The notes beneath the pieces are model-generated. The model did not search any database and was not told the origin of the DNA. It saw nothing but the letters and a program-made list of their open reading frames with translations. From Halieaceae bacterium (lineage in GTDB: Bacteria > Pseudomonadota > Gammaproteobacteria > Pseudomonadales > Halieaceae): a stretch of 64,000 nt of DNA. Position numbers and translations under genes: made by a program. This document shows, one piece after another, positions 43,278 through 52,347 of the stretch (position 1 is the stretch's first letter; every line of letters starts with the position of its first letter). The DNA is taken from assembly GCA_028280635.1 (NCBI GenBank), contig JANQLM010000106.1, forward strand, positions 36,094-100,093, read 5' to 3'.

Positions 43278-44801
43278 TCAGAGCTGCCCTTCGATGGGCA
43301 GCAGGCGATAGAGGTTTGCCCGTAGCCGGCGCCAGAGGCTGGCGCCCGGTTCGCCGGCGCGGGTCTCTACCTGGCCTCCCGCATCGTAGTACCAGCGCAG
43401 CCGGTCGTTTTCATCCAGAGCCACCCGCCAGGTGAGCCCGGCGAGGTCCTCTTCGAGGAAGCTGAGCAGCCGCTCGCTGAGCTCCGGTGAGTCGATGAAC
43501 ATGATCAACTCGGAATTGATCTCTATGGAACGAGGGTCCAGGTTTACTGACCCCAGCCCCAGGGTTTTTCCATCAATCTCGAACGCCTTGGTGTGCAGCG
43601 TCATACGTTCGCGGTTTTTCTCCTCGCTGCCGGGCTGGCGATCGGCGCGCAGCTCATAAAGCTCGACGCCGGCGCGCAGCAGCTCACGACGGTATTTGCG
43701 ATAGTGGGCGTGCACCGGCACGTGGTTGGTCGACGCCAGGGAGTTGGTGATCACACGAATTCTCACACCCGCGGCCACCTTGTCCTTCAGCAGTTGGCGG
43801 CCGACTTCCCGCGGCAGGAAGTACGGGGTAATCACTGTGATCTCGTGTTGAGCGGACTGTACTGCATCGCGCAGCGCGGCAGCGACCACCAGTTCTTCTT
43901 CGGCGCCGCGCGCGACCTTGAGCTTCTCCGGCCGGTCCGACGCCACCGTCGCATTGGCGGCAATCAGCGGCTGCTGGCCGTTGAATACCGCCTCGACCAG
44001 TTCGCTCTGTACCGCGCGCCCATAGGCGCTGGCGCGCTGCCCGGAAATCACTGCCTCCATGGCGCCGCGCCAGACGCCGAGACGGTTCGGCTGCGGTTTG
44101 CGCCCGAGCGCTTCGACCGGCAGGCTCAGGCGCGAGTTCCAGAACTGGTCGAAGCTCGCTGCCACATCGGCCACTACCGGTCCGGTGGTGAGTACTTCAA
44201 AGTCATCAAAGTTGCCATCGTCCTTGAGCTCGAAATACTCCGCGGCGATATTGCGGCCGCCGACGATGGCCACTGCACCGTCGACCACAAAGGACTTGTT
44301 GTGCATGCGCCGATTGCTGCGCTGGAAGTCCCAGAGCATGCTCCAGAATACCGGTGAGCGTCTGGACAGTGGGTTGAAAAGGCGGATCTCGATATTGGGA
44401 TGGGAGGACAGCGTCGCCAGCACGTCGTCGTTGCGCGGCGTGAAGATATCGTCAAACAGCAGTCGCACACGCACGCCGCGGTCCGCGGCGCGCAGCAGCT
44501 TGCCGAGGAACAGCATACCGGCTTCGTCGCGCTTGATCAGGAAGTACTGGGCGTCAACCGAATGGCGGGCCAGATCCAGCGCGCGCAGTCGCGCGCCCAG
44601 CGCATCAAGGCCCTGTGGCAGGGGCTGGAAGCCTGATTTGCCGGGATGCGCTGCCCGCCACTCCTGCGCCAAGGCAGCCAGCGGTGCGCTGCTGTCCGGT
44701 TCCATCACGTAGCTTTCCTTCCGCGGATAATCCATGGGTACGGAAACACAGCCCGCGATGGCAATGAAGAGAAGTGGCGCGAGGCGCTTCGCGAGCAACA
44801 T
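43278..44801 (-). CDS. Phospholipase D/cardiolipin synthase-like lipoprotein
   Basis: A 507-aa PLD-superfamily protein with two HxKxxxxD motifs: H167-x-K169-x4-D174 (MHNKSFVVDG) and H403-x-K405-x4-D410 (LHTKAFEIDG), each followed by G-x-x-N. The N-terminal signal has lipobox IAGC (C18), which separates it from integral cardiolipin synthases and fits the periplasmic YmdC/ClsC-like or PLD-lipoprotein group. Probable transphosphatidylation or phosphodiesterase activity at the envelope. Monocistronic, convergent with the S9 peptidase. Confidence 0.87.
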   Translation of the reverse strand: MLLAKRLAPLLFIAIAGCVSVPMDYPRKESYVMEPDSSAPLAALAQEWRAAHPGKSGFQPLPQGLDALGARLRALDLARHSVDAQYFLIKRDEAGMLFLGKLLRAADRGVRVRLLFDDIFTPRNDDVLATLSSHPNIEIRLFNPLSRRSPVFWSMLWDFQRSNRRMHNKSFVVDGAVAIVGGRNIAAEYFELKDDGNFDDFEVLTTGPVVADVAASFDQFWNSRLSLPVEALGRKPQPNRLGVWRGAMEAVISGQRASAYGRAVQSELVEAVFNGQQPLIAANATVASDRPEKLKVARGAEEELVVAAALRDAVQSAQHEITVITPYFLPREVGRQLLKDKVAAGVRIRVITNSLASTNHVPVHAHYRKYRRELLRAGVELYELRADRQPGSEEKNRERMTLHTKAFEIDGKTLGLGSVNLDPRSIEINSELIMFIDSPELSERLLSFLEEDLAGLTWRVALDENDRLRWYYDAGGQVETRAGEPGASLWRRLRANLYRLLPIEGQL

Positions 44802-44824
44802 GAGGGCCTAGCTTAGGCCGAGTT

Positions 44825-46657
44825 TTATCCTGTAAACAAGCTCACCAGTTGGAACACGCCGATGGCGCCCAGGTAGGCAATCGAGACATAGGCCAGGAAC
44901 ATTTTTGCCGCCAGGCGGTAGGAACCGCTCTCGCGGGCGAGGATGGCCAGCGTAGAGACACACATCAGCGCGATGGCAAAGAAGAACAGCAGGGCCACGC
45001 CGGAAGCCAGTGGCAGGCCGCTGGCCTGGATCTGGTCGACCAGGGGCACCATATTCTCATCAGCGCCTTCAATGCCGAACATGGTGCCCAGGGTGCCGAC
45101 GAAAACTTCCCGCGCCAGGAAGGAGGTCATGATCGCTACGCCGTAGCGCCAGTCCAGGCCCAGTGGGTCGAACAGGGGTTCCACCACCTGGCCGATCTGG
45201 CCGAGCCAGGATTCACCGAGATCGGTGCCGTAGTTGGGGAAATATCCCAGGAACCAGATCACCACCGTCACCGTGAAAATGATGCTGCCGGCCTTGGTTA
45301 TGAAGTGGCGACAGCGGTTCCAGCAGGTGCGCAGCAGCGGCGGCAGCGCCGGCAGCCGGTAGGGCGGCATTTCCAGTACAAAGGGCAGGTCGGTGTAGTG
45401 GTCTTCCCGGGTGCGCGACACCAGGCCGGTGACGATCAGTCCAGTGAACATCCCAAAAAAGTAGGTGCAGAACATCGCCAGCCCCTGCAGCCCCACCAAT
45501 CCGCCGAGGGCGGTGGTATTGGGAATGAAGGCCGCGATCAGCAGGGTGTAGACCGGCAGCCGTGCCGAGCAGGGCATCAGCGGAATGGCCATATAGGTGA
45601 GAAGCCGCTTCATGGGCGAGTCTACCGAGCGCGCCGCATAGATACCGGGGATGGCGCAGGCCACGCCGGAGAGCATGGGGATGAAACTCTTGCCCGTAAG
45701 GCCGAACAGGCGCAGGGGCTTGTGGCAGATCAGTGCCGCTCGCGCCATGTAGCCGGAGTCTTCCAGCAGGCCGATGACAAAGGTGAGTACGAAGATCTGT
45801 GGCACAAACACCAGGAAGGCGCCTAGCCCGCTAAAGATGGCGTCGCTGGTAAAGTCTTTCGCCAACTGCGGTCCGATCATTGGCACCACGGTGTCAGCCA
45901 GGGCGCCCAGGCCTGCCTCCACCGCGTCCATGGCCGGCGCCGCCCAGGTGAAAATGGACTGGAACAGCAGGAACATGATAGCGAAGAAGGCGAAGCCGCC
46001 CAGCGCCGAATGCAGGAAAAAGCTGTCCAGTCGCGCCTGGGTTTTTACCAACAGATCGCCGCGCGGGCCGTACTTGCCCGCCAGCTGGTGGGCGTTGCCT
46101 CGCAGTAGGGTGTCGGGCGTTTGCGCCAGCGCGGTATTGTCGACACGGCTCTCGGGCGGGTTCCGCAGCCGGTCGACCACGGCATCGAGGCCGTCGCCGG
46201 TACGTGCGGATATCGGCAGCACCGGGGCGCCAATTTCCGCGGCCAGGCCATCGAGATCCACTTCGATGTTGTGGCGAGCCAGCACATCCATCATGTTTGC
46301 CACCACCAGCGCGCGCTTGCCGTGACGCGCGCACTCGCGCACCACCTGCAGGGTAAAGTAGAGGCTCTTCTCGAGGCGGGTAATGTCCACCAGGCACAGC
46401 ACCTGGGTGACATCCGGGTCATCCAGCGCCCTGGAAAAATACTCGGTGGCGACGCGTTCCTCGCCGGAAATGGGTTGCAGGGAATAGGTGCCGGGGAAGT
46501 CCATTAGCGACAGTTCGGGTGCCGACGCCAACTTGCCGGTGGCAACGTCTACCGTAATGCCCGGGAAGTTCGCCACCTTCTGGGACAGTCCCGTGAGACG
46601 ATTGAACAGCAGGCTCTTGCCCGAGTTCGGGCTGCCGATGAGGATGATCTTGCTCAC
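44825..46657 (-). CDS. feoB: Ferrous iron transporter FeoB
   Basis: A 610-aa Fe(II) permease. The N-terminal G domain has G1 GSPNSGKS (8-15), G3 DFPG (53-56), G4 NMMD (121-124, as usual in FeoB) and G5 ISARTG. Two Gate-type halves with about eight membrane segments follow (for example SGVACAIPGIYAAR and MPCSARLPVY, carrying the conserved Gate cysteines). It is shorter than E. coli FeoB (773 aa), mainly in the spacer after the G domain and at the C-terminus. It overlaps feoA by 4 bp. No feoC follows. Control by Fur is likely (box at 46950). Confidence 0.93.
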   Translation of the reverse strand: MSKIILIGSPNSGKSLLFNRLTGLSQKVANFPGITVDVATGKLASAPELSLMDFPGTYSLQPISGEERVATEYFSRALDDPDVTQVLCLVDITRLEKSLYFTLQVVRECARHGKRALVVANMMDVLARHNIEVDLDGLAAEIGAPVLPISARTGDGLDAVVDRLRNPPESRVDNTALAQTPDTLLRGNAHQLAGKYGPRGDLLVKTQARLDSFFLHSALGGFAFFAIMFLLFQSIFTWAAPAMDAVEAGLGALADTVVPMIGPQLAKDFTSDAIFSGLGAFLVFVPQIFVLTFVIGLLEDSGYMARAALICHKPLRLFGLTGKSFIPMLSGVACAIPGIYAARSVDSPMKRLLTYMAIPLMPCSARLPVYTLLIAAFIPNTTALGGLVGLQGLAMFCTYFFGMFTGLIVTGLVSRTREDHYTDLPFVLEMPPYRLPALPPLLRTCWNRCRHFITKAGSIIFTVTVVIWFLGYFPNYGTDLGESWLGQIGQVVEPLFDPLGLDWRYGVAIMTSFLAREVFVGTLGTMFGIEGADENMVPLVDQIQASGLPLASGVALLFFFAIALMCVSTLAILARESGSYRLAAKMFLAYVSIAYLGAIGVFQLVSLFTG

Positions 46658-46896
46658 GCGAGGTCGGTCTCGACGTTGATGTGGGCGGCGACCTCGTCGT
46701 CCAGTGAAAACACGGTGTTGGCGACCCGGAATACCTTGGGCGCGCCGAAAGCCGGTGCCTGCAGGCAGGCAACGGTTTCACCGGGGTGAAAGCCGAGTTC
46801 CAGCAGTCTGATGCGATAGCTCTCCGCCAGCGCGTCACCAAAACCGGTTATGCGGCCCTGGTCGCCAGCTCGGAGAGCCCAAAGGGAAGTACTCAT
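46654..46896 (-). CDS. feoA: FeoA family protein
   Basis: An 80-aa SH3-like protein that assists FeoB. The pattern ALRAGDQGRITGFGD, the RLLELGFHPGETV turn and the C-terminal FRVANTVFSLDDEVA strand are typical. The ATG at 46896 is chosen; a GTG four codons upstream is also possible. It is first gene of the feoAB unit, coupled to feoB by ATGA, with a Fur-like box about 53 bp upstream of the start. Confidence 0.9.
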   Translation of the reverse strand: MSTSLWALRAGDQGRITGFGDALAESYRIRLLELGFHPGETVACLQAPAFGAPKVFRVANTVFSLDDEVAAHINVETDLA

Positions 46897-46949
46897 AGAC
46901 ACCTGCACCGTAGGGACGGTCCAGTGTAGGGAGCCGGTCGGTTAAAGTA

Positions 46950-46968
46950 AATAAGAACGATTCTCGTT
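46950..46968 (-). promoter_or_regulatory. Fur box upstream of feoAB
   Basis: On the minus strand the site reads AACGAGAATCGTTCTTATT, matching 16 of 19 positions of the classical AATGAGAATCATTCTCATT form. It sits in the 80-bp gap before feoA, where a repressor would cover the promoter. Confidence 0.75.
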
Positions 46969-46976
46969 GCGCCCGA

Positions 46977-47747
46977 TTAGAGCGATATGCCCCAGGACCG
47001 TTGCAGGCGCCGGCGTTCACCGGCCAGCAAGGTGCGAAGCAGGGCGCGGCTCAGTCGGAAATCGCCGCTGGGTGTGCCCTGGGACTGCCGCGTGATCGGC
47101 TTCACCAGACTTTCCGGCACTTCCACCGCCGGGTCGACGCCGAGAAAACTGAATACGCTGCGCAGGGTTTGCTGGTGCGCGTGCAGCAGGTCGAGCTGCC
47201 TGAGCACCAGTATCTGCTCCGCGGGAAATACCCGGTACAGTCGCTCGAGCTGCGCCGCGTACTGGCCGCGGCGCCGATAGCAGTAGCGGCCGTGGGCATT
47301 CAGCGGTGCGCGCGGAGGCCCGCCGTGGCGACCGCAGTACTCCAGCGCCAGAGCCAGCGGCAGAGGCAGTCGCTCGTGGCCGCGGGTGACCTCCATGCGG
47401 TAGTGAGAGATTGCCCGTTCCACCGGGTCGCGCAGCAGCACGATGAGCTTGAGCTCCGGCTGGTAGCGCGCCAATTGCCCGGCAATGTCAGGGTAGAAAA
47501 GATAGGCAGGGGTGGCCTCGCCCCACAGGGTGGACGCCGGGCTGCCTTCGAAATGAGGCAGGTAGCGGCTGTTGATCTGCTCCCGTGACCAGTCGGGCCG
47601 GTAGTCCGGCGAGTCGAACAGGTGGCACTCCTTCGGTGTTGCCATGCTGATTCCGGGGTGGGCATCCAGGAAGCTGGCCAGGGCCGTGGTGCCGCACTTC
47701 TGGGCGCCGGCAATCACGAAGTCGAGATCTTTCGCGACTTGCTGCAC
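46977..47747 (-). CDS. PAPS-dependent sulfotransferase
   Basis: A 256-aa sulfotransferase. The 5'-phosphosulfate loop is GAQKCGTTALAS (14-25), and the 3'-phosphate motif is LLRDPVERAISHYR with R106 and S114, close to heparan N-deacetylase/sulfotransferase-type enzymes. It transfers sulfate from PAPS, probably to a glycan. The frame opens with GTG at 47747, only 3 bp after the stop of the large glycosyltransferase fusion, so it is probably the last gene of that operon. This suggests a sulfated surface polysaccharide, by inference. Confidence 0.85.
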   Translation of the reverse strand: MQQVAKDLDFVIAGAQKCGTTALASFLDAHPGISMATPKECHLFDSPDYRPDWSREQINSRYLPHFEGSPASTLWGEATPAYLFYPDIAGQLARYQPELKLIVLLRDPVERAISHYRMEVTRGHERLPLPLALALEYCGRHGGPPRAPLNAHGRYCYRRRGQYAAQLERLYRVFPAEQILVLRQLDLLHAHQQTLRSVFSFLGVDPAVEVPESLVKPITRQSQGTPSGDFRLSRALLRTLLAGERRRLQRSWGISL

Positions 47748-47750
47748 GGG

Positions 47751-50700
47751 CTACTGGAAATCCGCGAGCACCGCTTCGCGGGCGGCAGCCACCGAATAGC
47801 TCTCGCGAATAGTATTGCGGCCGGCGGCGGACAGCGCTTCCAGCTGCTCCAGGTCCCGGTACAGTGTTTCCAACTCGGCCTGGAAGTTGTCGTTCGCTGC
47901 CACGCAAAGGCTGGTATCCGCCTCCGCTATACCTTCGGCACCGATCTCGGTGGTGAGTACCGGTACACCTTTCTCCATGGACTCCAGCACTTTGCCCTTG
48001 ATGCCGGCGCCAAACCGCAGCGGCACCACCGACAGACGTATGCGGCGATACAGGGCGTCTACCTGTTCATCTTCCAGGAAGCCGTGAACGATCACCCTCT
48101 CCGATGCCAGCGCTGCTACCGTGTCCGGCATATTGGAGCCGACGACATGCAGTTTGGCGCCATCCAGGGCAGTGCCACTGAACAGGCCGGAGAACCAGAG
48201 GATGGCGTCCACATTGGGGGGATGATTGAAGCCGCCGATAAACAGCAGGTCCTGGCGCTCGCTGGCCCGGTATGCAAGCTCCCAGGGTTTTTCAAAGATG
48301 TAGAGGGGAATCGCCCTGCATGGGCACTCGGGTTTCAGCTTCTTCACTTCGTCTACTTCTACCTGGGAGGGATAGTAGACCAGGTCCACCGCCTCGAAGA
48401 TCTTCAGCTCCCGGGCGCGCCAGGCGTCAGCCTCTTCCAGCAGGGCTTTCGAATCCTCGATGGCTGCCTGTCTCTCCAGGCGCAGGTAGTGCAGGTCGTG
48501 GCCGAAGTAGATCGACCTGGGCCTGGGCTCCATCTTCGCCAGGGTGTCCAGGTATTTCTCGGTGATATGCGGCCGGTGGAAGTAGATGACATCGATCATG
48601 GCGGCATGCTGTTCCAACCAGTGGCGCCAGTTCTGGGCGTAGTCATTGCCGTACAGCACCTCGATGCCCAGTTCCTCCAGCCGGCTGGTGTAGGGCTCGT
48701 GCTTGAAGAAATTGTCGCCGAGGAATTTGACGTTAAAACCCTCGTTTACCAGCAGCTTGAGATACTGGTAGGTGGAGCGCGAACCGGCGTCCCGGTCGAA
48801 GTGGGGCACGTAGTGGTCTACCACCAGCACTGTGCGGCGGACCTGGCCACGGTCGCGGGCCTGGAACACGTGCTGCCCATTGGGGAAGTGCTCGGCATCC
48901 AGCACTGCCTGCCACTTCTGCAGGAATTTCTGCTGATTTACTACCTGGTGTTGCTTGAGGCCGGCGCTGGTATCGGTGCCGTGGGAAACACCTTCAAAGT
49001 GGACCACGTTGGAACGCGGCTGCAGCAGCACCTGGTAGCCGGCCCGCCGCGCGCTGAAGCACAGGTCGGTGTCCTCGTAGTAGGCTGGGGCGTAGCGGTC
49101 ATCGAAGCCCCCCAGCGTTTGCCATAGCTCGCGGCGCACCATCAACGCCGCGCCGGATACGTAGTCGGCGGGCTTCAGGTAGCTGTAATCCGGTTTCTCC
49201 GGATCGTCCAGCCGGCCGAAGTTCCAGGCCGAGGCGTCCTTCCAGACGATGCCGCCGGCCTCCTGCAATCTACCGTCCGGGAACAGTAGCCTGGAGCCCA
49301 CAATGCCGGCGTCGGCATGCTCATCAAAGGTGTGGACCAGACTGTCAACCGCTCCGGGCATGATCTGGGTGTCATTGTTCAACAGGAAAATGAACTCGCC
49401 GCGAGCGCTGTGCGCCGCAGCGTTTACCGAGCGCAGGAAGCGCAGGTTCTCCGCATTGCGGCGATATGACACGCCGGGGATCTTGCTGACAACCGCCTGG
49501 GTGTCATCGTCAGAGCAGTCGTCCACCACGATAATCTCGCAGGCTGTCTCGGGCGGATGCCTCTGGATAGAGGCCAGGCAGGCCAGCGTGTAGTCGAGTT
49601 GGTTGTACACTGGAACGATGATGGACACCCGCGGTCGGTCGACCAGCTTGAACTGCAGTGCGCGGGCATCGGTGTTCTGCTGCAGGTCCAGCTCCAGGCG
49701 CTTCCGGTCCTGTGATAGCCGCTCCCCGTAGTGCCGAAACACCTGGCTGGATAGTTCCGGTTCGGCGTAGACAATCCGGAACAGATTCCTGATGCGTCGC
49801 AGGTTGATCAGTGTCAGGGCTTTCCGGGGGTTGCGTCGCGCCTCTTCCAGCAGCCGTCGGAAATCTGGATTCCGGACCAGGGGTCCCAGCAACAGGTTGA
49901 ATGGTTTACGCAGAGGCCAGGTCAGCAGCCGCCCGGCCCTGAAGCTGTAGGAGCTACGCAACTGATCAGACTCGATTATCGCCGCATCCCTTTCCTTGGA
50001 GAGGGTGTCGATCACCGCCTGGTAGCCGGCGTCCTTGCGCGCCAGTTCCAGGTGCATTTCCGCTACCTGCGCCTCATAGCCGCTTGCGATGTCCGCGTTT
50101 TGTCGTTCGCTCTCTTCCGCACGCGCTTGCAGCGCCGCGCCTCTTTGCTCGGCGGCGGCGCGTGCCGACGCTTCTGCCTGCTTCGCTTCGGCCTCGGCTG
50201 CCAGCTGCGCCGCGTAGTTGCTGTGCACTTTTTTCAGTTCAGCTTCCAGCCGCTCGATGGCGCCCTGGTAGTTGGTCTCCTTTTCCCCCAGAACCCCGTT
50301 CAGCCGATCCAGCTCGGCCTTGAAACCAGCCTCCTCACTTTGTAGTTCCGCTTCCAGCCGCTCCGCCTCAAGGCGCCATCCCGCGGCCTGTTTCAGCGCT
50401 TCACGGGACTCGTCGAGGTCCGTGCGCAGGGCCTCGAGCATGGCGCTGCGATCCCTGTTGATGAAGTGCTTGAGAAGACCAGGCAGTGACTGCCCCAGCT
50501 CATGGGACCCCAGGGCCCTGAGCGCGTCGTGAATGGCCGCGCTGTCCCGCAGCTCTCCCAATGGGAACAGTTCCCCGGCAAGCTGGCGCGCGAGCTTCGC
50601 TGCGGGGTCGTCAGCGAGCTCCTCGATGGCGCGTGCGCTGTGTTGCAGGGCCGGGTCCACAAACTCCCCGGCGAACTCAGCCAGCCCTGTCTCATCACAG

Positions 50701-51323
50701 GGTAGCCCGAGGGTATCCAGCAGGCACTGCAGGGTGGCGGCGGGTGTCGTCATCAGCTCATCGTAGTCGCACACGGCGAGGGTGAGATCCTCCAGCTCAC
50801 GGCTGGTGAGCAGCGTCCAGTTGTAGGTCAGCCAGATCATCAGCGACTTTTCTACCGAGAACTGGTTGCGGGCCTGCAGGGAGTCCGCTACCGCCAGTGG
50901 CGATCGGAGAACGATGGCGACGCGCAGGGCGATGCCCAACTCTTGGAAGGCAGCGACCCAGATCGGCAGCAACAGGCACATGGCGGGATCTTTCAGCGCG
51001 AACAGCTCGCGGCCCGGGTAGTTTCTCTGCAGCAACTCGGTGGCGCGCTCGATCCAGCGCCGATGATCCTCGAGCTGGTCCGCCGGGTGCAGCGAAGTGC
51101 TGTCCCAGGTGTTGCCGGTCGCCAGCAGGATTTCGCGGTTCAGCGCCACCACCTCAGCGTCTTCCCAAAAGCCGGTGGGATTGTCGGCAGCGGGTGCCAC
51201 GAGGTCGTCCCCCAGGCTGGCGCCCGCCGCCAGCATGCCCCGGGTGAGCAAGCTGGTCCCTGAACGATGGCAGCCAAGTACCAGGATCGCTTGTGAACGG
51301 GTGTCAGCGGGCGTTGGGTTCAC
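47751..51323 (-). CDS. Sulfotransferase-like/coiled-coil/GT2/GT4 fusion protein
   Basis: A 1190-aa multidomain protein. Residues 12-230 form a sulfotransferase-like P-loop domain (LVLGCHRSGTSLLTRGML at 15-32, with AIVLRSPLAVADSL as 3'-phosphate motif). Residues 300-455 are strongly charged coiled coil. Residues 565-800 are a GT2 domain (VSIIVPVYNQLDYT, DD at 601-602, NND-T at 649-652, YYEDTD at 748-753). From 831 to the end is a GT-B (GT4-like) domain with GAGIKGKVLESMEKGVPVL. No signal or membrane segments. It starts with GTG. A cytoplasmic enzyme building a surface glycan is likely. Confidence 0.85.
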   Translation of the reverse strand: MNPTPADTRSQAILVLGCHRSGTSLLTRGMLAAGASLGDDLVAPAADNPTGFWEDAEVVALNREILLATGNTWDSTSLHPADQLEDHRRWIERATELLQRNYPGRELFALKDPAMCLLLPIWVAAFQELGIALRVAIVLRSPLAVADSLQARNQFSVEKSLMIWLTYNWTLLTSRELEDLTLAVCDYDELMTTPAATLQCLLDTLGLPCDETGLAEFAGEFVDPALQHSARAIEELADDPAAKLARQLAGELFPLGELRDSAAIHDALRALGSHELGQSLPGLLKHFINRDRSAMLEALRTDLDESREALKQAAGWRLEAERLEAELQSEEAGFKAELDRLNGVLGEKETNYQGAIERLEAELKKVHSNYAAQLAAEAEAKQAEASARAAAEQRGAALQARAEESERQNADIASGYEAQVAEMHLELARKDAGYQAVIDTLSKERDAAIIESDQLRSSYSFRAGRLLTWPLRKPFNLLLGPLVRNPDFRRLLEEARRNPRKALTLINLRRIRNLFRIVYAEPELSSQVFRHYGERLSQDRKRLELDLQQNTDARALQFKLVDRPRVSIIVPVYNQLDYTLACLASIQRHPPETACEIIVVDDCSDDDTQAVVSKIPGVSYRRNAENLRFLRSVNAAAHSARGEFIFLLNNDTQIMPGAVDSLVHTFDEHADAGIVGSRLLFPDGRLQEAGGIVWKDASAWNFGRLDDPEKPDYSYLKPADYVSGAALMVRRELWQTLGGFDDRYAPAYYEDTDLCFSARRAGYQVLLQPRSNVVHFEGVSHGTDTSAGLKQHQVVNQQKFLQKWQAVLDAEHFPNGQHVFQARDRGQVRRTVLVVDHYVPHFDRDAGSRSTYQYLKLLVNEGFNVKFLGDNFFKHEPYTSRLEELGIEVLYGNDYAQNWRHWLEQHAAMIDVIYFHRPHITEKYLDTLAKMEPRPRSIYFGHDLHYLRLERQAAIEDSKALLEEADAWRARELKIFEAVDLVYYPSQVEVDEVKKLKPECPCRAIPLYIFEKPWELAYRASERQDLLFIGGFNHPPNVDAILWFSGLFSGTALDGAKLHVVGSNMPDTVAALASERVIVHGFLEDEQVDALYRRIRLSVVPLRFGAGIKGKVLESMEKGVPVLTTEIGAEGIAEADTSLCVAANDNFQAELETLYRDLEQLEALSAAGRNTIRESYSVAAAREAVLADFQ

Positions 51324-51408
51324 GGTTTGGCCAGTTTGCGGGGGGGATTGCGCAGCGATGCGCGAACGCTGCGCATGGTATCACTTTTCCAGGCCCGGCC
51401 CGCGGATG

Positions 51409-52347
51409 TCAGTCTGCTCCGCCGTCGGTTTCGCCGTCATTGCTGTTTTCCTCGCTGTCTCGCGGGGCAGCATACAGCGATTCCGCATTGACGTCGTTGA
51501 GACGGTCGTAGTCGAGTGCGCTGAGGCTGAAGAAGACCGGGATATCCTCGCGCTGGATGAAGTAGTTGTCATCCATCTCGTAAAGGCGAAACGCGTAGCG
51601 CTCGCCGCCGGCGGTGACCTGCAGAGTGGGCGGCGCGGACAGATCCGCCAGCAGGCTGGCGGTCGCGATATCGGCAGCGCCCGTCACCCGCAGGCTGGTG
51701 AGTCCGTTGACCAGCGTGTCCACCAACTCGGTGGACGGCTCGGCCTCGCCGCCCAGCCAGCGATCCCCCTCTCGTGTGAGCTGGTAGTCGAGGCCTTCGA
51801 TAGCGGTCACATCGCGTAGCTGCAACAGCGATTTGTCCAGCCACTCGGGTGAGACCACCGGCAACTCGAAGCTGTTGAACGCCACGGCATAGACCTGGCT
51901 GGCCTCCGCCGGTCGCACATGCACCTTGCGGAAGCCCGGCGAGGTGCCCACGTACAGTGCGCCCTGGCTGTCTTCGCCCCGGTAGAACTCGACGCGCCGC
52001 TGGAACGCGTCTGCCGCCACCTGGAAACGACTGGCCGCGGTGTCGCTACCTGCCACCGGCCAGCCGCGCGGCAGCGCGGGCAGGTCGACGAGTACGCGGT
52101 TCAGTCGGCTCGCTTGCACCGGCAGGCCATGGTAGTCGGGCATTACCCAGCCGCTCCCGGCCCGCTGCAACAACAGGCTTTCTTCGCCGCTGCTGATGAT
52201 GAGCTTGTCCACCTGGTCTGCGGTCACGCTCACCAGTGCCAGCCGGGCGTCACTCTCGCCGGGGTTCTCCCGGGGCCAGAACAGGGCCGCCGACAGCGCA
52301 AGCTGCAGTGCCAGCGTGGTAGCCAATACCGTCGTCAGGCGGTTCAT
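51409..52347 (-). CDS. DUF4340 protein of Gld-type ABC system
   Basis: A 312-aa protein with an N-terminal membrane anchor (MNRLTTVLATTLALQLALSAALF in part) and an external region. Two DUF4340 repeats are suggested by VDKLIISSGEESLLLQRAGSGW and by DYQLTREGDRWLGG later. A very acidic C-terminus (EENSNDGETDGGAD) ends it. The ATG at 52347 has GGGAGGTG upstream and overlaps the permease gene by 4 bp. DUF4340 genes regularly follow GldA/GldFG-type transporters, and the protein probably acts in the complex outside the membrane. Function unproven. Confidence 0.78.
   Translation of the reverse strand: MNRLTTVLATTLALQLALSAALFWPRENPGESDARLALVSVTADQVDKLIISSGEESLLLQRAGSGWVMPDYHGLPVQASRLNRVLVDLPALPRGWPVAGSDTAASRFQVAADAFQRRVEFYRGEDSQGALYVGTSPGFRKVHVRPAEASQVYAVAFNSFELPVVSPEWLDKSLLQLRDVTAIEGLDYQLTREGDRWLGGEAEPSTELVDTLVNGLTSLRVTGAADIATASLLADLSAPPTLQVTAGGERYAFRLYEMDDNYFIQREDIPVFFSLSALDYDRLNDVNAESLYAAPRDSEENSNDGETDGGAD

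Noticed and set aside
44825..46657. FeoB as a truncated gene because it is short
   Set aside because: The G domain and both Gate halves are present and the ending is smooth; short FeoB forms are normal in many bacteria.
47622..49127. A 501-codon plus-strand frame under the glycosyltransferase fusion
   Set aside because: The sense GT2/GT4 motifs are unmistakable, and this frame shows only mirrored codon bias.
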